A stretch of DNA of 64,000 nt from Actinocrispum wychmicini (GTDB lineage Bacteria > Actinomycetota > Actinomycetes > Mycobacteriales > Pseudonocardiaceae), in assembly GCF_004345645.1 (NCBI RefSeq), contig NZ_SLWS01000007.1:1-64000 (forward strand). The letters are read 5' to 3'. A model generated the notes under the pieces. That model was not told the origin of the DNA and did no database searches. It was given only the letters and a program-made list of their open reading frames with translations. Made by a program: the position numbers and the translations under genes. Positions 25,945 to 35,721 of the stretch are shown here, piece after piece. How positions within the stretch are numbered: position 1 is the first letter of the stretch; every line of letters begins with the position of its first letter.

Positions 25945-28900
25945 GAGCGACCACCGGCGTCCGTCACGGCTTCGGCGATGCCGCCGACGGTCGGGTTCTC
26001 GAAGATCACCCGCAACGGCAACGTCACCCCGAACGCTTTGGTCAACCGGGACACGAGCTGCATCGCCATCAGCGACTGGCCGCCGAGCGTGAAGAAGCTG
26101 TCGTTCACGCCGACCCGGTCGCGGCGCAGCAACGTCCCGATGATCTCGGCGACGCCGCGTTCGATGTCCGTGCGTGGCGCCACGAACTCCTCTTCCCGTA
26201 TGCTCGCCACCTCGACGGGCGGCAGCGCGCGCCAGTCGACTTTTCCGTTGGCGGTGAACGGGATCCGGTCGACGAACACCATCGCCGCGGGCACCATGAC
26301 CTGCGGCAGCCGCTTGCCGATGTAACTCCGCAGCTGGGTTTCGGTGGCAGCGGTGCGCGTGGGTGCCACCAGGTAGGCCACCAGCATCGGATGCCCTTGG
26401 GTGTCCGGGGCGGTGGTGACGGCCGCCTGGGTCACTGTGGGGTGCCGGGTGGCGATCGCGGCCACTTCGTCGGTCTCGATCCGCACACCGCGGATCTTCA
26501 CCTGCCGGTCGGCCCGGCCGAGGATGGCGATCCGGTCGTCCGGCCGCAGTCTGCCCAGGTCACCGGTGTGGTACAGCCGGTCGTCCTGGTCGCCGGTACC
26601 CGGGTTCACCGGCCAGGAATCGGGCGCGTTGGCGTAGCCGAGGCTGCGGTACGGCGTACGGATGACGATTTCGCCGACCTCACCGACACCCGCCGGGTTC
26701 CCCGTGGAGGTGACGACCAGCGCCTGCGCGCCGGGCATCGGTGTGCCTACCGGCTGGACGCCGGGAGCACAGTCCGCCGGCACGACGTAGGCGAGCTTCG
26801 CGAGCGTCGTCTCTGTCGGGCCGTACAGGTTCACTACCGTGCCGTCGCCGGTCGCTGATCGCCACGCGCGCACGAGGTCGGCGGTGAGCGGCTCACCGGC
26901 GAAGAACGTCACACGCAGCCGCGGGTTGTGCTGTCCGGCTTCGGCGAGCCATGCCTCGGCGAGAGTGGGCACGGTGTGCGTGATCGTGACACGTTGCTCC
27001 GCGAGCCACCCGAAGACCTGCGACAGGTCACCGCCTGCCGCCGGCACGCACAAGGTGGCGCCGCTGACCAGCGGCAGAAAGACATCCCGCAGCACCACGT
27101 CGAACGACAACCCGGTCAGCTGCGCGCAGCGGTCCGCCGGGCCGACGTCGAACGTGTCTCGTTGCCACCGCAAGAAATGCGCGAGGCCCGCGTGCCTGCC
27201 AAGGACGGCCTTCGGCACCCCGGTGGTGCCTGACGTGAAGAACAGGTAGGCGGCTTCCGGGTTCGTCTCGCCGGGCTGTGCCTCGGTCCGCTCGATCGAG
27301 CCCGTGTCGGTGTCCAGAACGTGCGTCGCGGCCGACTCGGTAAGCATCGCCCGCCGCCGCAACCTGGGCAGCCCCGGGTCCAGGGTGAGCAGCACCCCCT
27401 CGGCCAGCAGGACACCCAGCATTCCCGCGACCAGCGCCGGTGTCCGCCCACCCGACACAGCCACCACGGCACCCCGAGTGAGTCGTTGTGCGGCAAGGGA
27501 TTCCTTGACGGCGGTGGCCTGTCGCCACAGATCGGCGTACGTCCATCGCACATCGCCGGACTCGACCGCGACCGAGTCAGGGGTCGTGCGTACGTGCTTC
27601 TCGATCATTGCCGGCACTGTCGGCTGTGGGTCACGGGTCAACGCGGCGGACAAGTCGGGCAACGGCGTTCCCCTGGCGACCAGGGAACAGCTCGTCACCG
27701 GCCGGTCCGGGTCGGCGGTCACCTGCTCCAGCAAGAGCACCACCTGGTCGAGCATCCCGGCGACCCGCTCGCGGCTGAACCGCGCCGCCTGGAACAACGC
27801 GTCCAGGCCGAGCCGGCCTCCGTCCTCCCGGATGTAGAGCGTCAGCGGGAATTTCGACGGCGGATCCCGCAACTCCAGGGAATCCATCGCCATCCCGCCG
27901 AACCGGTCCGGCAACGGCACGGTCGACGTGTGGTTCACCATGACCTGGAACACCGGCGTGTGAGTCGTGCCGCGCTCCGGCTGGATCGCCTCGACGAGCT
28001 GCTCGAACGGCACCTGCCGCTGATACGCGTCCACTGTGGACTCGCGAACCCTGGTCAGCAGCTCGCGGAACGACGGGTCACCGGACAGGTCAGTCCTCAG
28101 GGCGACGGTGTTGAGGAAACAGCCGACCAGCGATTCGACCTGCGGATGCGGCCGGGTGGCGATCGGCGCGCCGAGCACCAGGTCGTCGGTGCCGGCGAGC
28201 CGCCCGAGCAGCCCGGCGAACGCGGCCAGCAGCACCATGAAGACGGTCGCGTCGGCGGAACCGGCCAGCTCTCGGACGCGCACAGCCAGTTCCAGAGTCA
28301 TGTCGAGGCTCGCCGACGAGCCGGCGAACGTCCCGTCGGCCGGCGAACTGGTCTCCCCCGGCAGCTCCAGCACCGGCGGTGCGCCGTCGAGCCTGGTACG
28401 CCAGTAGTCCAGGTCTCCGGCGGGCTGCTCACGCTGCCACACCGCGAAATCCGCGTACTGGACAGGTAGAGGAACGAGCGCGGGCGAGGCGCCGGCAGTG
28501 AACGATCGGTAACATTCGTCCAGCTCGTGGAACAGCACACCGAACGACCAGCCGTCCACCACGGTGTGGTGCGCGACGACCAACAGGACATGCCGGTCGG
28601 GCCCCTCGCTGACCAGGCCGCAACGCATCAACGGGCCGGTACGCAGGTCGAACGGCCGGAACGACTCGCGCGCGATCCACCCAGCCACGTCATCCCCGGC
28701 GTCCGCCCGCTCCAGCCGTACCTGGCTCTCCGTGGCGATGACCTGCACCGGTTCGCCGTCCACATCCTCGAACGTCGTCCGTAGCGCCTCATGCCGCTGT
28801 ACGACGGTCTGAATGGCGCGGTCAAGCGCGTCGACGTCGAGGACGCCACGCAACCGTACGGCGACAGGCACGTTGTAGGCAGCGTTGCCCGGGTCGAGCC

Positions 28901-29051
28901 GGTCGAGAAACCACAGGCGCCGCTGGACGAACGAGGCGAGCGCAGGCTGGTCCGCTGGCCGCCGTGGGATTCCTCCGCTGCCGGCCGACGCGGCCAGCCT
29001 GTCCTGCAACGCGTCGAGCAGCCGCTCGCGTTCGGCCAGTGAGTCGGTCAT
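25941..29051 (-). CDS. NRPS, single module C-A-T with unusual A-domain pocket
   Basis: 1036 aa. Condensation ~35-470 with HHTVVDG (161-167), adenylation ~480-945 with TSGTTG (606-611) and YGPTETT, carrier Ser993 in TLGGQSLM. The selectivity loop reads LSFDVVLRDVF, placing Arg where most A domains have an aromatic or other residue. The extracted pocket is about D-V-R-H-F-A-L-L-A, which matches no standard code that I know. This module is a candidate for the unusual LysW-derived amino acid. No epimerase or methyltransferase domain. Both ends overlap neighbours by ATGA, so colinear assembly with the flanking NRPSs is likely. Confidence 0.88.
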   Translation of the reverse strand: MTDSLAERERLLDALQDRLAASAGSGGIPRRPADQPALASFVQRRLWFLDRLDPGNAAYNVPVAVRLRGVLDVDALDRAIQTVVQRHEALRTTFEDVDGEPVQVIATESQVRLERADAGDDVAGWIARESFRPFDLRTGPLMRCGLVSEGPDRHVLLVVAHHTVVDGWSFGVLFHELDECYRSFTAGASPALVPLPVQYADFAVWQREQPAGDLDYWRTRLDGAPPVLELPGETSSPADGTFAGSSASLDMTLELAVRVRELAGSADATVFMVLLAAFAGLLGRLAGTDDLVLGAPIATRPHPQVESLVGCFLNTVALRTDLSGDPSFRELLTRVRESTVDAYQRQVPFEQLVEAIQPERGTTHTPVFQVMVNHTSTVPLPDRFGGMAMDSLELRDPPSKFPLTLYIREDGGRLGLDALFQAARFSRERVAGMLDQVVLLLEQVTADPDRPVTSCSLVARGTPLPDLSAALTRDPQPTVPAMIEKHVRTTPDSVAVESGDVRWTYADLWRQATAVKESLAAQRLTRGAVVAVSGGRTPALVAGMLGVLLAEGVLLTLDPGLPRLRRRAMLTESAATHVLDTDTGSIERTEAQPGETNPEAAYLFFTSGTTGVPKAVLGRHAGLAHFLRWQRDTFDVGPADRCAQLTGLSFDVVLRDVFLPLVSGATLCVPAAGGDLSQVFGWLAEQRVTITHTVPTLAEAWLAEAGQHNPRLRVTFFAGEPLTADLVRAWRSATGDGTVVNLYGPTETTLAKLAYVVPADCAPGVQPVGTPMPGAQALVVTSTGNPAGVGEVGEIVIRTPYRSLGYANAPDSWPVNPGTGDQDDRLYHTGDLGRLRPDDRIAILGRADRQVKIRGVRIETDEVAAIATRHPTVTQAAVTTAPDTQGHPMLVAYLVAPTRTAATETQLRSYIGKRLPQVMVPAAMVFVDRIPFTANGKVDWRALPPVEVASIREEEFVAPRTDIERGVAEIIGTLLRRDRVGVNDSFFTLGGQSLMAMQLVSRLTKAFGVTLPLRVIFENPTVGGIAEAVTDAGGRS

Positions 29052-32000
29052 CGCGTGCCTTTCTCGGGTAGTCCTGGCTCGGCCAGCAGCGCGAGCATCG
29101 CGTCCTCGACCACGACGGCCAGCGACGCGACGGTCGGCCGGTCGAACACGTCCCGGATGGAGACGTCCACCCCCATCCGGCGGTGGATCTCCCAGACCAG
29201 CTGGATGCCGAGGATCGACTGGCCGCCCAGTTCGAAGAAGTTGTCGTGCACGCCGACCCGGGGAACGCCCAGCAGCTCGGCCCAGATCTCGGCGAGTGCC
29301 CGCTCCCTCCGGTTGCGCGGCTCGACGACGTCCTTGACCGCAGCGATGTCGGCGGCGTCCGGCGCGGGCAGCGCCTTTCGGTCGATCTTGCCGCTGGCGT
29401 TGAGCGGGAACCTGGCCACGCCGACCAACGCGCTGGGCACCATGTACGACGGCATCCGTTCAGCCAGGAACGCGCTCAACTCGGCGGGCGCGGCGTCGGC
29501 GGGCGTGTAGTACCCGACGAGCCGTTTGCGACCGGGCTGGTCCTCGCGCAGCACCACGGCGGCTTCGACGACCTCCGGGTGGGCGCGCAAGCCGGTCTCG
29601 ACCTCGCCCAGCTCGATCCGGAACCCGCGCAGCTTCACCTGGTCGTCGATCCGGCCGAGGAAGTCCAGCCGGCCGTCCGGCAGGTAACGCACCAGGTCGC
29701 CGGTCTTGTACAGCCGCTCCGCCGGGTCGAACGGCGCCCGGACGAACCGCTCCGCGGTCAACTCGGGCCGGTTGAGATAGCCGCGCGCCAGACCGATCCC
29801 GCCGATGTGCAGCTCGCCGGGCACACCGACCGGTACGAGCTGGCCGTGCCGGTCGAGCGCGTACGCCGTCATGTTCGGCATCGGCCGGCCGATCGGCGGC
29901 GACTGCTGCCAGTCCGTGCCGGAGCACTCCTCGACGATCACCGTCACCGTGCCCTCGGTCGGGCCATAACCGTTGAAGAATCGCCTGCCCGGCACCGCCC
30001 AGCGGTTGACCAGGCCGCCGGAGAACGCCTCGCCGCCGACGAACGCGATCCGGAGCTTGGGGAACGCGCCGCCGTCCAACAGGCTCATCACGGGTGGCGG
30101 CATGTCCATCACGGAGACTTCGTGGCGTCGCATGAACGCGGTCAGGTCCTTGACTGACAACAGCGTGTCCTGCCTGGCGAGGCACAGTCGCGCCCCGCAG
30201 GTCAGCGCACTGAAGATCTCGAACACCGACACGTCGAAGCCGAGCGACGCGAACTGCAGGACGTTGTCGTGCGACCCCATCTCGAACAGGCCGTGCACGG
30301 TGGCCATGAAGTTGCACACCGACCGGTGCTCGATCATCACGCCTTTGGGTTTCCCTGTGGAACCCGACGTGTAGATGACGTAGGCGAGGTCGTGTGCGTG
30401 GTTGACCTTGCCCGGACGCGTGACCGGACAGTCGCCCCAGTCGGCGTCGAGTTCGACGATCACCGCGTCGCCGGTCAGCCGGTCGCGGACGTCGTGCTGG
30501 GTGAGCACCACGTGCGCGCCGGCGTCCTGGGTGATGAACTCCAGCCGGTCCGGCGGATTGGTCGGGTCCAGCGGCAGGTACCCGCCGCCGGCCTTGAGCA
30601 CGCCGAGCATGCCGACCACCATCTCCGGCGACCGGTGCACGCAGATGCCGACTCGGCTCTCCGGGCCGACGCCGAGCGCGCGCAGGTGGTGGGCGAGCTG
30701 GTTGGCCCGCTCGTCCAGCTCCCGATACGTCAGCTGGATCTCGTCCTCGAACACGACGGCCACCGCGTCCGGGGTCTGGTCGACCTGACGTTCGAACAGC
30801 TCGTGCACCACGGCCCCGTCGGCGAACGGCGACGCGGTGTCGTTCCACTCGTGCAGCATTCGGTGGCGTTGCGCCTCGCTCAGTACTGGCAAGGTGGTGA
30901 TCGGCTCGTCCGGTACGGCCAGGGCGCCCGCCAGTACTGTGCTGAAGGACTCAAGCAGACGGTCGATGGTGTCTGACGTGTACAGCTCGGTGCGGTACTC
31001 CGCGCAGACCCGCAGGCAGCCGTCGACCTCGGTGACCGACAGTCCCAGCTCCGAGCGTGTGCTGCCGAAGTCCACCTCGGTCACGGTCGCCCGCACATCG
31101 CCCAACGTGAACTGCGCGTCGTGCGCGTCCTCTAGGACGAACATCACCTGGAAGATCGGTGACTGCGCGGTAGTGCGATCCGGACGGACGGCCTCGACGA
31201 TCTCGGCGAAGGTGAGATCCTGGTGTGCCTGCGCGGCGAGGGATACCGCACGGACGCGGCGAAGCAGCTCGCGGAATCCGGGCGCGCCGGACATGTCTGT
31301 CCGCAGCGGCAGCGTGTTCATGAAGCAGCCGATCGGCGCTTCCAGTTCCGGACGCACCCGTCCGGCCACCGGGCTGCCGATGACGATGTCCGTCGCGCCG
31401 GAATACCGTGACAGCACCACGTTGAACGCCGCGAGCAGCGTCATGAACACCGTGACGCCCTCGGCGCGGGAGAACTGCGCAAGGCGGGCGGCCAGCTCGG
31501 CGTCCAGCGTTTGGACTCGCCTGGCGCCCGCGTTCGTCGGGTTCGTCCGCCTGGCGAAATCAGTTGGCAGTTCGAATATCGGTGGCGCGCCCGCGAGTGC
31601 CTTGCGCCAGAACTCCCGGTCGGATGCCTGTGACGTGCGGTGTGTGGCTTGCCAGACCGCGAGATCCGCGTTCTGGATGTCGATGTCGGGGAGGCTTCCG
31701 CCCTCGTACAGGGCGGCGAGGTCGCGGCAGAACACCCCGAGCGACCAGCCGTCGAACACGATGTGGTGCACCACGACCAGCAGGACGTGGTGGTCGGGCG
31801 CGAGCCGTACCAGCGATGCGCGCATCAGCGGTCCCTTGGCCAGATCGAACGGCCGCCGGGACTCAGTCGTGATCCACTCGTCGGCCGGCTCGTCGACGAT
31901 CACCAGGTTGACGCCGGCCGAGCCGATCTCCTGCACCGGCTCGCCGTCCACGGTGGGAAAGGTCGTGCGCAACGCCTCATGCCTGGCGACCACGCCACGC

Positions 32001-34462
32001 AACGCGTGCGCGAGCTTCTCCGTCTGAAGTGGACCAATCAGGTCCATCGTCAACGGAATATTGTAGGTGATCCCTTGTGGGTCGAGCCGATCCAGCAGCC
32101 ACATCTGCCGTTGCCCGGCTGTCAGGGGCAGCCGATCGTGGCGTTCCACTCGCGTGAGCGGCGCCTGCTTCTCGCCGTGGCGGTCCAGTTCGACGGCCAT
32201 TTCCCGCACAGTCCGTGCGGCCAACACCGACGACGGCGGCAACGCCACCGGCAGCCGGGCGACAATCTGACCGGATAGCAAGGAGTTGCCGCCCAAGGCG
32301 AGGAAGTCGTCGAGCGCGCCGACCCGCTCGACACCGAGGACATCGGCCCAGAGCGAGGCCAGTTCGGCCTCCGTCCCCGGCGCGGGCTCAACGTGGTCGT
32401 GACTGTCCGGAACGGGTAGCGCCTTGCGGTCGACCTTGCCGTTCCTGGTCAGTGGCAACGATTCAAGCTCGATGAACACCGTCGGAACCATGTGCTCGGG
32501 CAGGCGCGCGGCCAGCCAGTCCCGCAACAACGCCTCGTTCACCTTGCCGTCCTGGGCCACGAAATACGCCGCCAGTACGGGAGTGTCCGTGCGCAGGACG
32601 ACCGCAATACTGTCGATACCAGGGTGAGTGGCGGCCACGGCTTCGATCTCGCCGAGTTCGACCCGGAACCCGCGCAGCTGCACCTGGTCGTCGGCCCGGC
32701 CGAGGAAGTTGATCTCGCCGTCCAGTCGCCAGCTGGCCAGATCGCCGGTCCGGTACAGCTTGCCGGTGCCGAACGGGTTGGGCACGAACCGCTCGGCGGT
32801 CAACTCGGGCCGGTTGAGGTAGCCGCGTGCCACCCCGGCGCCACCGACATACAGCTCGCCAGGCACACCGACGGGCACCGGCCGCATGCGTTCGTCCACA
32901 AGGTACACTTGGACGTTCGTGATCGGCCGCCCGATCGACGGCTCTTGACGGCCAGTCGTGTCCTGCGACGACACTACACCGGCGGTGGCCACGACGGAGT
33001 TCTCCGTCGGCCCGTAGTGGTTGACGAACGTGAAGGGCAGCCCGGCGGGCGGCCGGACGTGCAGCGTGTCACCGCCGGTCAACAGATACCGCAGCGAACA
33101 GTCCGCGGGCCACGATTCCTTGAGTGCCAACTCGGCCAGCGGGGTCGGCAGGAAGGAGACGGTGATCCGCTGGTCGGCAAGCCATCGCACGACCTCGGCC
33201 GGCGAGGAGCGTACGTTCTCGTCAACGAGGTGGAGTGTGGCGCCCGCGGTAAGAGTCGGCCAGATCTCCCACACCGTGGCGTCGAACGCCGTCCCAGCGA
33301 TCTGCGTGGTGTGGTCGTCGGCGGTGAGCCGGTACGTCTCGCGATGCCAGCGGATCAGATTGTCCAGGCCACCGGCGGAGATCTCGACGCCCTTGGGCTG
33401 ACCGGTGGAACCCGACGTGTAGATGACGTACGCCAGAGTGTCCACTGTGGTGCCTGCAGGAGGCGCCGTCACCGGACGGTCAGGCCACTCGTCATCCAGG
33501 TCGATACGCACGTCGGCCGCGGGAAGTTCGATGTCTCGTTCTGCCAGTACCACGACCGGGGCGGCGTCGTCGAGCATGAAGGCCAGGCGTACCGACGGAT
33601 ACCCAGGATCCATCGGCAGGTAAGCAGCTCCCGCGCGGGCCGCTGCCAACATGCCCATGACCATTTCGGGTGTGCGGGAGACACACAACGCCACAATGCT
33701 TCCCGGCCCCGCACCGGCTTCGATGAGTCGGTGGGCGAGTTGGTTCGACCGCTCGTTGAGTTCGCCATACGTAACGTGGCGCTGTCCGCACACGATCGCG
33801 ATGGATTCCGGCGCCTGCTCTGCTATCTGTTCGTGCGCGGACACGAACTCCTGCGGGGTTGTGGCCGGGCCCGCCAGCTCAGTCAGAATCCTCGTACGCT
33901 CGGCTGGCGACGTCAGCGGCAGGTCGGTGAGTTCGATGTCCGGCGCAAGCTCGGTCACGAGCGCGGTCAGACTGTCCAGCAACGACGTCGCCTCGATCTC
34001 GCCGTCGATGGTGACCGTGCCGGTCGTCGGGTCGTAGGTGAACAGCAGTTCCACGTCCGGCGTGACGTCATGAGCGAACGCGAATCCTGCTGTGGGCAGG
34101 CCACTCGTATCAACGCCGCTGTGCTCGTACATAGTCGTCACACGTTCGGCGAGCGCGGTCAGCGCCATGTCCACCCGGCTACGGCCGTCGTAGCGAACGC
34201 GCATTGGCAACGCCGACTCGTTCAGCACCGGCAGCTGCGCGATGTCGCTGATGACGGACTGCGACACCCACAGCACGAAGTCGTCGATCGAGCAGTACCG
34301 GGCAAGCAGGACCTCCACCGCCGTCAGCACTTCGGCGACAGCGGGAGTCCCAGACAGCGTGACGCGCTGCTGTTCCCGGTCGGTGCGGCGCGGGATGCCG
34401 GTCGGCAACACTACGCCGGTGAGTTCCGCGTGCCAGAGATCCTCGGTCCGGCCCGTCATCAT
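29048..34462 (-). CDS. NRPS, initiation plus second module (A-T-C-A-T)
   Basis: 1804 aa. Residues 1-200 resemble the C-terminal half of a condensation domain without the HHxxxDG site. A1 ~205-690 (TSGSTGQPKG 350-358), carrier Ser727; C ~775-1200 with HHIVFDG (899-905); A2 ~1215-1705, carrier Ser1749. Pocket of A1 reads about D-A-W-F-L-G-H-V-V, one residue from a known leucine code, so a branched aliphatic residue is likely. A2 reads about D-V-F-D-F-G-G-V-T. The Asp at position 278 is shared with Lys and Arg codes, so a basic side chain is plausible. Starts with two consecutive ATG codons 10 bases after AAGGAG. Confidence 0.9.
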   Translation of the reverse strand: MMTGRTEDLWHAELTGVVLPTGIPRRTDREQQRVTLSGTPAVAEVLTAVEVLLARYCSIDDFVLWVSQSVISDIAQLPVLNESALPMRVRYDGRSRVDMALTALAERVTTMYEHSGVDTSGLPTAGFAFAHDVTPDVELLFTYDPTTGTVTIDGEIEATSLLDSLTALVTELAPDIELTDLPLTSPAERTRILTELAGPATTPQEFVSAHEQIAEQAPESIAIVCGQRHVTYGELNERSNQLAHRLIEAGAGPGSIVALCVSRTPEMVMGMLAAARAGAAYLPMDPGYPSVRLAFMLDDAAPVVVLAERDIELPAADVRIDLDDEWPDRPVTAPPAGTTVDTLAYVIYTSGSTGQPKGVEISAGGLDNLIRWHRETYRLTADDHTTQIAGTAFDATVWEIWPTLTAGATLHLVDENVRSSPAEVVRWLADQRITVSFLPTPLAELALKESWPADCSLRYLLTGGDTLHVRPPAGLPFTFVNHYGPTENSVVATAGVVSSQDTTGRQEPSIGRPITNVQVYLVDERMRPVPVGVPGELYVGGAGVARGYLNRPELTAERFVPNPFGTGKLYRTGDLASWRLDGEINFLGRADDQVQLRGFRVELGEIEAVAATHPGIDSIAVVLRTDTPVLAAYFVAQDGKVNEALLRDWLAARLPEHMVPTVFIELESLPLTRNGKVDRKALPVPDSHDHVEPAPGTEAELASLWADVLGVERVGALDDFLALGGNSLLSGQIVARLPVALPPSSVLAARTVREMAVELDRHGEKQAPLTRVERHDRLPLTAGQRQMWLLDRLDPQGITYNIPLTMDLIGPLQTEKLAHALRGVVARHEALRTTFPTVDGEPVQEIGSAGVNLVIVDEPADEWITTESRRPFDLAKGPLMRASLVRLAPDHHVLLVVVHHIVFDGWSLGVFCRDLAALYEGGSLPDIDIQNADLAVWQATHRTSQASDREFWRKALAGAPPIFELPTDFARRTNPTNAGARRVQTLDAELAARLAQFSRAEGVTVFMTLLAAFNVVLSRYSGATDIVIGSPVAGRVRPELEAPIGCFMNTLPLRTDMSGAPGFRELLRRVRAVSLAAQAHQDLTFAEIVEAVRPDRTTAQSPIFQVMFVLEDAHDAQFTLGDVRATVTEVDFGSTRSELGLSVTEVDGCLRVCAEYRTELYTSDTIDRLLESFSTVLAGALAVPDEPITTLPVLSEAQRHRMLHEWNDTASPFADGAVVHELFERQVDQTPDAVAVVFEDEIQLTYRELDERANQLAHHLRALGVGPESRVGICVHRSPEMVVGMLGVLKAGGGYLPLDPTNPPDRLEFITQDAGAHVVLTQHDVRDRLTGDAVIVELDADWGDCPVTRPGKVNHAHDLAYVIYTSGSTGKPKGVMIEHRSVCNFMATVHGLFEMGSHDNVLQFASLGFDVSVFEIFSALTCGARLCLARQDTLLSVKDLTAFMRRHEVSVMDMPPPVMSLLDGGAFPKLRIAFVGGEAFSGGLVNRWAVPGRRFFNGYGPTEGTVTVIVEECSGTDWQQSPPIGRPMPNMTAYALDRHGQLVPVGVPGELHIGGIGLARGYLNRPELTAERFVRAPFDPAERLYKTGDLVRYLPDGRLDFLGRIDDQVKLRGFRIELGEVETGLRAHPEVVEAAVVLREDQPGRKRLVGYYTPADAAPAELSAFLAERMPSYMVPSALVGVARFPLNASGKIDRKALPAPDAADIAAVKDVVEPRNRRERALAEIWAELLGVPRVGVHDNFFELGGQSILGIQLVWEIHRRMGVDVSIRDVFDRPTVASLAVVVEDAMLALLAEPGLPEKGTR

Positions 34463-35721
34463 GAGACTGCCACTCCTTCAGCGTCCGAGGCCGGTGCCGC
34501 CGGCATCTCCCGCAGTGAGCGGATGGGCGAGCAGACGATCCACAGCGCTGCCGCGAAGATGCCTGCCGCGCCGACGAATAGTGTGGGGCGCAAGCCGATC
34601 AGCTCGCCGAGCGCGCCGCCGAGCAACGACCCGAGCGGCACTGTGCCCCACGCGACAAAGCGGTAGCTGGCGTTCATCCGGCCGAGCATCGCGCTCGGCG
34701 TCAGCGTCTGCCGCAGGCTGACCACCTGGATGTTGGCCACGGTGGTGCCTGCCCCGCCGATGAAGAACGACAGCGCGAGCAGCACGAAGATCACTGGCTG
34801 CGGCCCGGTGGCCAGCGGGACCAGCACAGGCGCCGCGCACCCGGTGACCATGGCGAGGCTGATCGTCGGACCGGTTCCCAGCCGCGTGGAGATCCGCTTG
34901 GCCACCAACGAACCGATCAACGCGCCGACCGCGCCCGCGCCGAGCACCAGCCCGATCTCGCCGGCCGACATACCCAGCCGCCGGACCGCGTACAGGACGA
35001 AGATGCTCTCCAGCACCAGCCAGAACATGTTGTACGTGCCGGCTTCCAGGACACAGGCACGCAACCAGCGATTGGTGAAGGTGAACCGCAGGCCCGTGCC
35101 GATGTCACGGAGGACCGGCCGCCGTTCGCCGGACCGCTCCGGCTTGGGTTCCTTCGTCCGCACGGCCAGCAGGCCACCGGCGGAGAACAGGAACGACACC
35201 GCGTCCACTAGCAACGCGCCCGGCGCGCTGAACACGTGCACCAGCCAGCCACCGAGAGCGGGGCCGCCGACCTGTGCCGCCGAGGCGCTCACCTGAAGCT
35301 TGCTGTTGCCCTCCACAAGATCCTCGGAGCGGACCACTGTGGGCAAGTACGATTGGTAGGCCACTTCGAACAACACGGTCAGCACGCCAAGAACAAGGCT
35401 CGCCATCGCCAAGTAGCCGAAGCCGAGGAGGCCGCCAGCGGCCAGCACTGGCACGCTCCCGAGCACTACCCCACGGCCCAGCGCGCTCACCACCATCACC
35501 GGACGGCGGCGCACCCGGTCGAGCCAGACTCCAGCGAACAGCGTCAGCACCAGGAACGGCAAGTACGACGCTGCGCTGAGCACGCCCATCTCGAACGGTG
35601 TCGCCGCGAGCGTCAACACCGCCGTCAACGGCAGCGCCAGCACTGTGACCTGGCTGCCGAACTGGGAAACGGTGTCCCCGCCCCAGAACTTCACGAAGTC
35701 GGGGTTGCGCCACAGGCTCAT
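34459..35721 (-). CDS. MFS exporter
   Basis: About 420 aa from ATG 35721, which overlaps the lysW stop. Twelve hydrophobic segments in the MFS_3/enterobactin-exporter style: NPDFVKFWGGDTVSQFGSQV at the start, LDRVRRRPVMVVSALGRG between helices 2 and 3, and a second-half repeat LGRMNASYRFVAWGTVPLGS. Ends ASDAEGVAVS and overlaps the first NRPS gene. Position between the carrier protein and the NRPS genes suggests export of the finished peptide and self-protection. Confidence 0.85.
   Translation of the reverse strand: MSLWRNPDFVKFWGGDTVSQFGSQVTVLALPLTAVLTLAATPFEMGVLSAASYLPFLVLTLFAGVWLDRVRRRPVMVVSALGRGVVLGSVPVLAAGGLLGFGYLAMASLVLGVLTVLFEVAYQSYLPTVVRSEDLVEGNSKLQVSASAAQVGGPALGGWLVHVFSAPGALLVDAVSFLFSAGGLLAVRTKEPKPERSGERRPVLRDIGTGLRFTFTNRWLRACVLEAGTYNMFWLVLESIFVLYAVRRLGMSAGEIGLVLGAGAVGALIGSLVAKRISTRLGTGPTISLAMVTGCAAPVLVPLATGPQPVIFVLLALSFFIGGAGTTVANIQVVSLRQTLTPSAMLGRMNASYRFVAWGTVPLGSLLGGALGELIGLRPTLFVGAAGIFAAALWIVCSPIRSLREMPAAPASDAEGVAVS

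Noticed and set aside
23788..26325. 845-codon plus-strand ORF opposite the NRPS genes
   Set aside because: Mirror frame of strongly biased GC-rich NRPS coding sequence; composition is Arg/His/Gln rich without domains.
32492..34666. 724-codon plus-strand ORF opposite the first NRPS gene
   Set aside because: Antisense shadow of conserved A and C domains; no independent support.
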